Of a stretch of 64,000 nt of DNA, positions 59,125 through 64,000 are shown one piece after another. The stretch comes from JAEYKI01 sp036679405 (GTDB taxonomy: Bacteria > Bacillota > Clostridia > Christensenellales > Christensenellaceae): positions 1-64,000 of the forward strand of contig JAVBVZ010000013.1 of the NCBI GenBank assembly GCA_036679405.1, written 5' to 3'. The translations under genes were made by a program, and so were the position numbers. The notes below the pieces were generated by a model. The model was given only the letters and a program-made list of their open reading frames with translations, made no database searches and was not told where the DNA came from. The first letter of the stretch is position 1; each line of letters starts with the position of its first letter.

Positions 59125-59867
59125 ATAAGGACTCACTTAAACGCCTTCTTGAATCTTTGCAGAAAAATGATATCAGCGTGGAAGATGCCATGGAAAAACT
59201 GGCGGGCCTGCCGGTAAAGGATCTTGGGTTCGCCATGGTGGACAGCCATCGTGAAATAAGAGTAGGGTATCCCGAGGTGATTTATTGCGCCGGAAAAACC
59301 ATTGAGCAGGTAAGGCGTATTGTTATGAGCATGATGGAGACCGGCCATAATATACTGGCCACCCGTGCAACGGAAGAGATGGCGGCAGAGATAAAAAAAT
59401 TATCTCCTGACGCGCAGTATAATCTGCTTGGCCGTACGATTTCAATTGTAAAAGAAACGCAAACTTTAACTGAAAGCTATATTGCCATCGTATGTGCGGG
59501 AACCTCCGATTTGCCGGTCGTAGAAGAGGCGGCAGAGACTGCCCTTTTGCTTGGAAACAAGGTGGAAAAAGTTGTCGACGTAGGTGTAGCGGGTATACAC
59601 CGCCTGTTTTCAAAACTGGAAGTTATCCGAGGCGCAAAGGTTGTGATTGTTGTTGCGGGCATGGAAGGCGCCTTGGCCAGCGTTGTGGGAGGGCTTGTCA
59701 GCAAGCCTGTTATTGCAGTTCCGACAAGTGTGGGATATGGGGCCAGCTTTGGGGGGATATCCGCATTGCTCACAATGCTCAACAGCTGTGCAGCCGGCGT
59801 GAGCGTGGTGAATATTGACAACGGATTCGGTGCGGCGTACAATGCTTCCATCATTAACCACCTGTAA
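59121..59867 (+). CDS. larB: Pyridinium-3,5-biscarboxylic acid mononucleotide synthase LarB
   Basis: A 248-residue enzyme that carboxylates nicotinic acid adenine dinucleotide and makes the biscarboxylate precursor. The C-terminal AIR-carboxylase-like domain shows V-C-A-G-T-S-D-L-P-V and V-V-G-G-L-V-S-K-P-V-I-A-V-P-T-S-V-G-Y-G. Complete cofactor pathway larC-larE-larB is therefore encoded here. Confidence 0.95.
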   Translation: MNKDSLKRLLESLQKNDISVEDAMEKLAGLPVKDLGFAMVDSHREIRVGYPEVIYCAGKTIEQVRRIVMSMMETGHNILATRATEEMAAEIKKLSPDAQYNLLGRTISIVKETQTLTESYIAIVCAGTSDLPVVEEAAETALLLGNKVEKVVDVGVAGIHRLFSKLEVIRGAKVVIVVAGMEGALASVVGGLVSKPVIAVPTSVGYGASFGGISALLTMLNSCAAGVSVVNIDNGFGAAYNASIINHL

Positions 59868-60030
59868 ATAAGACAGCCGTTGGTCTGCCGGAAAAAATCC
59901 GTGATTTTTTTTGTTTTTTTGGAGGCCGAAATACAGAAAATGTAAGAAAATTCCATAAATTTGATTTTTTCTATATTATGTATTAAAATATAGATAATGC
60001 AATTTGTTTTGGAAGGTGCGTGAGTATATT

Positions 60031-61035
60031 ATGCCCGTTTCACAGCAAAATGATTTATTGATTTTTTCGTTATTTGAACAATTAAGTGATGGGATAATCA
60101 TTTCAGACGATGGCGGAATCATTGTTTTTGTTAATGATGCCGCCGAGAAGATCCGAAATATCAAAAAAGAAAAAATATTGGGAAAAAGCGTTTTAAACTG
60201 CCATTCTTCTGAAGCGGTTGGTAAAATAGAGCGTGCGATCGAACATCTTAAAGAAAATCCGAATTTGAGTTATCACAGAATGGTGACTGATAAGAAGAAT
60301 GAAAGGGCATATGAAAATTCATACACCTCTATTATTGATAAAAGTGGGAAATTTATAGGAACGGCCGTTATTTCAAAGGATATTACGGAAAAAAGAAACC
60401 TGGAAGAAAAAAGAGCCCGGGATTTTAAAATACAGGAAGAAATGTTTCAGGACATTCAGTTAAAATACCACAAGCTGCTTTTGACTTCGCTGGAGACCCT
60501 TACCAACCTTTTGGAGGCGAAAGATTCTTATACGCACGGGCATTCCAAGCGGGTGGCGGAAATTTCTTTAAAAATGTATGAGCACATGTATGGAATGACA
60601 AGTGAATATTTTGATCTTGAAAATGCTGCCAAGCTGCATGATATTGGAAAGATATGTATTCCTGATTCTATTATTAACAAGCCCGGAAAACTGACAAAAG
60701 GAGAGATTGACGTTATAAGAAAACACAGTAACATAGCGGCTGAGTTGATTGCGCCGCTGGATCCGGCCAAGGCGGTAACAAATATAGTCCTTCATCACCA
60801 TGAACGTTATGACGGTACGGGATATCCGGAAGGGATGAAAGGAAAAGATATTCCTTTGGGTTCCCGAATCATTGCTCTGGCAGATGCGTACGACGCTATG
60901 AGTTCAAACAGGCCTTACCGCAAAGCACTTTCCTATGATGAATGCGTTGGGGAAATAAAAAAATATTCAGGAAAGCAGTTTGATCCTGAATTGAGCGATG
61001 TGTTTTTGGAATTGCTGGAGACAGGGAGCATTTAA
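60031..61035 (+). CDS. PAS-HD-GYP domain protein (cyclic di-GMP phosphodiesterase-like)
   Basis: A 334-residue signalling protein. A PAS domain covers about 10-125, linked by a short coiled coil to the HD-GYP domain (about 155-330). The metal pair H203-D204 (L-H-D-I-G-K), H-H-H-E-R and the intact G264-Y265-P266 are present, so activity against cyclic di-GMP or related nucleotides is expected. No membrane segment is present. The ATG at 60031 was chosen with GGAAGG 12 bases upstream, a long spacing; no closer site gives a full PAS. Confidence 0.88.
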   Translation: MPVSQQNDLLIFSLFEQLSDGIIISDDGGIIVFVNDAAEKIRNIKKEKILGKSVLNCHSSEAVGKIERAIEHLKENPNLSYHRMVTDKKNERAYENSYTSIIDKSGKFIGTAVISKDITEKRNLEEKRARDFKIQEEMFQDIQLKYHKLLLTSLETLTNLLEAKDSYTHGHSKRVAEISLKMYEHMYGMTSEYFDLENAAKLHDIGKICIPDSIINKPGKLTKGEIDVIRKHSNIAAELIAPLDPAKAVTNIVLHHHERYDGTGYPEGMKGKDIPLGSRIIALADAYDAMSSNRPYRKALSYDECVGEIKKYSGKQFDPELSDVFLELLETGSI

Positions 61036-61042
61036 AAACAAG

Positions 61043-61072
61043 AAAAAAACAGAACGGAAGTTCTGTTTTTTT
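61043..61072 (+). terminator. Intrinsic terminator after the HD-GYP gene
   Basis: Stem AAACAGAAC / GTTCTGTTT with a 4-base loop and T-run; the A-rich left flank may serve the convergent gene too. Confidence 0.8.
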
Positions 61073-61101
61073 ATAAAGGCACAAGCTTTGTGTTTTGTTA
61101 T

Positions 61102-61647
61102 TTATATAACGCCGTAGCCGCCGGTCAGGGAGTCCATAAAAAGAGGAAGATGAGGCGGAAACGGCGTGAAGAGTATTTCTATGAGAAGGACTGCTATGAA
61201 AAGGACAATGAACCAGCCGAAATACCTGCTTAAGTCATAATTGGATAGATACAGTTTGTAGGAAATCAAAAACGCAAAGAAAAGCCAGATAAAAGTGGAT
61301 GCAATATCAATTGCCAGACTTTCAATTCCGAATATGCCCGTATAAGTATAAAAAAAAGTGACCATAACAACCGGAAGAAAAGCCAATGCAACTGTTTTGG
61401 ATGCAAAGAATCTTTTTGCATCCGGCTTTATGACAAAATATTCTAATATCGTATAAAACAAAAAAGGGAAATAAAGAATCTTGGTATGTTCCCATACACT
61501 TTCATTTACGGCGGAAATCAGGCCGATAAATTGATTTGAAGCTGACCATTCATAGGTAAAATGAAACAAAGGAGCCAATATACAGGTTACAAGAAGTCCA
61601 ATCAATTCCGCATTTCTGAATTTTTTTTGGCTGAATACGGTACTCAT
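61102..61647 (-). CDS. DUF6512-like integral membrane protein
   Basis: A 181-residue protein with about five transmembrane helices and a conserved-looking N-E-S-V-W-E-H-T-K in the loop after the second helix. The pattern resembles the uncharacterised DUF6512 membrane family of Clostridia. No function is known. It stands alone, transcribed toward the HD-GYP gene. Confidence 0.6.
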   Translation of the reverse strand: MSTVFSQKKFRNAELIGLLVTCILAPLFHFTYEWSASNQFIGLISAVNESVWEHTKILYFPFLFYTILEYFVIKPDAKRFFASKTVALAFLPVVMVTFFYTYTGIFGIESLAIDIASTFIWLFFAFLISYKLYLSNYDLSRYFGWFIVLFIAVLLIEILFTPFPPHLPLFMDSLTGGYGVI

Positions 61648-61805
61648 CGGAGGCCTCCGTTCGGTTTTATTTACTGAATAAAATATAAACCTGTTTTGGA
61701 TGCGGTAAACGGCGCGGCTGCAAAGCGGTTTTAGAACTTTTAAGGTTGTTTATCGGATACGTTTTGGTATGATATAATGAATGCATCAAAGAACTGGAGG
61801 GGAAA

Positions 61806-63008
61806 ATGCTTTTTCCGGCTGAAGTCCAAAATATATTTACGTTATTCAAGGACAATGGGTTTGCGTCGTATGCGGTTGGCGGGTGTGTGCGGGATTTTCT
61901 TCTTAAGAAAACTCCTGCTGATTATGATTTCGCGACGGATGCCCTTCCGGGACAAGTCATGGAGATTTTCAGCGGTTATAAAGTTATTCCGACAGGCATC
62001 AAACATGGCACGGTGACCGTTTTTGCGGGAAGCGTACCGGTAGAGATTACAACGTTTCGCATTGAGGGGGCCTATTTGGATAACCGTCGCCCCAGCTCGG
62101 TTTTTTTTTCAAAGAGTATAGAAGATGACTTGGCGAGACGGGATTTTACCATCAATGCGATTGCTTACAGCCCGTTTGAAGGATATATAGATGTTTTTGA
62201 AGGCAGAAAAGATATTGAATGCAAACTTATACGCTGTGTGAATAATCCAATAAAGAGATTTTCCGAAGATGCTTTGCGCATATTGCGCGCACTGCGCCTG
62301 GCTGCAGAGCTTGGGTTTGCAATTGAAAGGGATACGGAAGAAAGCATCCATATAAAAAAAGAATTGTTGAAAAACATCTCTGCGGAACGGATCAACATGG
62401 AATTTACAAGACTTTTGATGTCGGAGGATGCAGATAAGTTTTTACAAAGCTACCGGGATGTAATAGAAGTTTTTTTTCCGGAATTTAAGGGGAATCCGTT
62501 TTATATGCACAAAGCCGGACTGATGAACCAAAAAAAAGATTTAAGCGTAAAACTGGCATTTTTGTTTGAACCTATAGCCGACCAGAGGGGAACCGAGAAG
62601 GCGATAGATGCTATCAAACGACTCAGGTATGATGCAAAAACCATTAAAGAAGTGAAAAAAATGCTTTTTTACAAAAACAGAACCATTGTTCCCGGGAAAA
62701 AGCAAATCAAACTTTGGATGAATCGGATGGGAGATGTTCTTTTTGAAAAGCTGCTTTCTTTAAAAGGGTTTGATGAAGATATGCAAAAACAGGAGACTAT
62801 TGTAAAGGATATACTCTCAAAAAACGAGTGTTATTCTCTTCAAACATTGGACATAAAAGGAAAAGACCTGATTGCATATGGCGCTGCCGAGGGAGAAGCA
62901 TTAGGAAGGATTCTTCAAGCTCTTCTTTTTGATGTTATTTTAAATAAGGTCCCAAATCAAAAAAAGAAGCTGCTCGAGCGGGCAAAACATTATATGGATG
63001 ATCAATAA
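61806..63008 (+). CDS. cca: CCA-adding tRNA nucleotidyltransferase
   Basis: A 400-residue class II nucleotidyltransferase that repairs or completes the CCA end of tRNA. Seen: G-G-C-V-R-D-F-L-L and D-Y-D-F-A-T-D (catalytic carboxylates) in the first 50 residues, R-R-D-F-T-I-N-A-I, and the RNA-binding domain I-K-R-F-S-E-D-A-L-R-I-L-R-A-L-R-L-A. All tRNAs visible here encode CCA, so it may act mainly in repair. GGAGGGGAAA precedes the ATG. Confidence 0.93.
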   Translation: MLFPAEVQNIFTLFKDNGFASYAVGGCVRDFLLKKTPADYDFATDALPGQVMEIFSGYKVIPTGIKHGTVTVFAGSVPVEITTFRIEGAYLDNRRPSSVFFSKSIEDDLARRDFTINAIAYSPFEGYIDVFEGRKDIECKLIRCVNNPIKRFSEDALRILRALRLAAELGFAIERDTEESIHIKKELLKNISAERINMEFTRLLMSEDADKFLQSYRDVIEVFFPEFKGNPFYMHKAGLMNQKKDLSVKLAFLFEPIADQRGTEKAIDAIKRLRYDAKTIKEVKKMLFYKNRTIVPGKKQIKLWMNRMGDVLFEKLLSLKGFDEDMQKQETIVKDILSKNECYSLQTLDIKGKDLIAYGAAEGEALGRILQALLFDVILNKVPNQKKKLLERAKHYMDDQ

Positions 63009-63025
63009 AACGACAGGAGCTTAAA

Positions 63026-64000
63026 TTGGTTAACGGAAATATAAAAGGAATTAAAAAAAGTCTTTTGGACCAGGCGGAGCATATATATGACATCAGGCTG
63101 CCGCGCAGTGAATTTGTATCCGGAGAGCTGACTGCACGGATGGCGGAAATCACAGCTCAAACAGGAAGGGAGGTCTCCGTTTTTTTGTCGCGTGAAGGCA
63201 GAGTGCTGGATGTTTCCATAGGAGACCAGCAGACTGTTTTAATGCCGTATATCCGCAAGAGGCGGGGCTATAGCGGTATTTCGGGCGTGCGTTGTATCCA
63301 TACTCACCCGAAAGGGAGCGCCATGCTTTCTGATGTGGATATATCTACATTGCTGTCCTCCAAGCTGGACGCTATGGCGGCGGTATCCGTGCGCGACGGA
63401 AAAGCTCAAAAAATGTGCGTTGGCTTTATTGGCAGCCGATTGGATGAGCCGGCGGTTTATGGGCCGTTCAGTATGGAGACGATTCCAAACCGCGCTCTGA
63501 TGGCAGAGATTTTGAATGCTACGCAACGGGTGCTTGACCAGATTGCCTTGTATGAGACGCACGCCTTGTCGGAAAGGGCATTGCTGATTGGAATTCATTT
63601 CGATGATGAAAGCATGCTGGAATTAAAAAGATTGGCGGATACGGCTGGGGTCACCGTGGTTTCTACAGATATACAGGCGCGCGAGAGAGACGGCGCATAT
63701 TATATTGGGAGCGGAAAGGCAAAAGAAATTGCTTTGAATATTGCCGCCATGGATATCGACGTAGTGATTGCGGACGATGAACTGACCCCGTTGGAAACCA
63801 AAAATCTGGAACAATTATTGGGCGTCAAGGTCTTGGACAGGACCATGCTTATTTTGGATATTTTTGCACAACACGCAAAGAGCCGGGAAGGGAAATTGCA
63901 GGTTGAGCTTGCCCAACTCAAGTATAGTTTGCCCAGGCTGGAGGGAACGGGGATCGTTTTATCAAGGCTGGGCGGAGGAATTGGTACGAGAGGACCGGGC
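63026..64000 (+). CDS. hflX: GTPase HflX with long N-terminal extension (3-prime end beyond the window)
   Basis: 325 codons are in the window. The HflX-specific part begins near residue 187 (L-L-I-G-I-H-F-D-D-E-S) and includes Y-I-G-S-G-K-A-K-E-I and, at the window edge, G-G-G-I-G-T-R-G-P-G; the G domain lies outside. HflX splits stalled or hibernating ribosomes. The first about 185 residues are additional. They contain H92-T-H94-P with S102 and D105, which fits the JAMM pattern H-x-H-x7-S-x2-D. TTG at 63026 has AGGAG 6 bases upstream; it overlaps nothing. Confidence 0.88.
   Translation, partial: MVNGNIKGIKKSLLDQAEHIYDIRLPRSEFVSGELTARMAEITAQTGREVSVFLSREGRVLDVSIGDQQTVLMPYIRKRRGYSGISGVRCIHTHPKGSAMLSDVDISTLLSSKLDAMAAVSVRDGKAQKMCVGFIGSRLDEPAVYGPFSMETIPNRALMAEILNATQRVLDQIALYETHALSERALLIGIHFDDESMLELKRLADTAGVTVVSTDIQARERDGAYYIGSGKAKEIALNIAAMDIDVVIADDELTPLETKNLEQLLGVKVLDRTMLILDIFAQHAKSREGKLQVELAQLKYSLPRLEGTGIVLSRLGGGIGTRGPG

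Overview
The window reads as chromosomal DNA of an anaerobic, spore-lineage Firmicute of the class Clostridia. The evidence is a SigB/SigF/SigG-type sigma factor with an RsbV-like antagonist, a yggS-sepF-divIVA-lspA-rluD cell-division block, a CIRCE element, a class 1B dihydroorotate dehydrogenase with its PyrK partner, strong AGGAGG-type ribosome sites and frequent TTG starts. Genus cannot be fixed from the sequence alone.

Layout. Bases 1-3.4 kb are an AT-rich accessory patch: the end of an IS3-family element, an orphan HsdR-N-like protein, a cupin and small proteins. Bases 3.4-8.5 kb hold a LarA-like (nickel-pincer) enzyme, a LytS/LytR-type two-component pair, a short-chain dehydrogenase and a CIRCE-controlled small heat-shock protein. 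Bases 8.5-12.9 kb are an arsenic operon (arsR, a deletion scar, arsM, a CoA-disulfide-reductase/rhodanese fusion, acr3). Bases 13-19 kb are a MacAB-like efflux system followed by its probable OmpR/histidine-kinase pair. Then come an acyl-CoA synthetase with a palindromic operator, lgt, an AI-2E permease and a sigma-factor control module. Bases 25.2-31.2 kb are the cell-division and lipoprotein-processing block.

Bases 31.3-37.1 kb are a pyrimidine operon (pyrC-pyrF-carA-pyrK-pyrD-pyrE, with no carB or pyrB). It is preceded by a promoter, a 29-codon leader peptide and a terminator whose right arm begins with the leader stop codon. This architecture closely resembles UTP-sensing attenuation of enterobacterial pyrBI and is the most striking regulatory feature found. 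Bases 37.1-41.3 kb carry an Rqc2/NFACT protein, rph, an XTP pyrophosphatase, a phosphoesterase and four tRNAs (Arg, His, Gln, Lys).

Bases 41.7-51.8 kb look like a purine-salvage locus: two adenine-deaminase paralogues, a BMP-type nucleoside ABC importer and an oppositely oriented MtaD-like amidohydrolase. Bases 52-55.8 kb hold a ketopantoate-reductase-like protein, a LuxE-LuxC pair (fatty acid to aldehyde) and a small HExxH protein. Bases 55.9-59.9 kb contain a ferredoxin-type aldo/keto reductase and the complete larC-larE-larB nickel-pincer-nucleotide pathway, whose only client candidate in the window is the LarA-like protein at 3.5 kb. The window ends with a PAS/HD-GYP protein, a membrane protein, a CCA-adding enzyme and the start of an HflX GTPase whose long N-terminal extension contains a JAMM-like metal motif.
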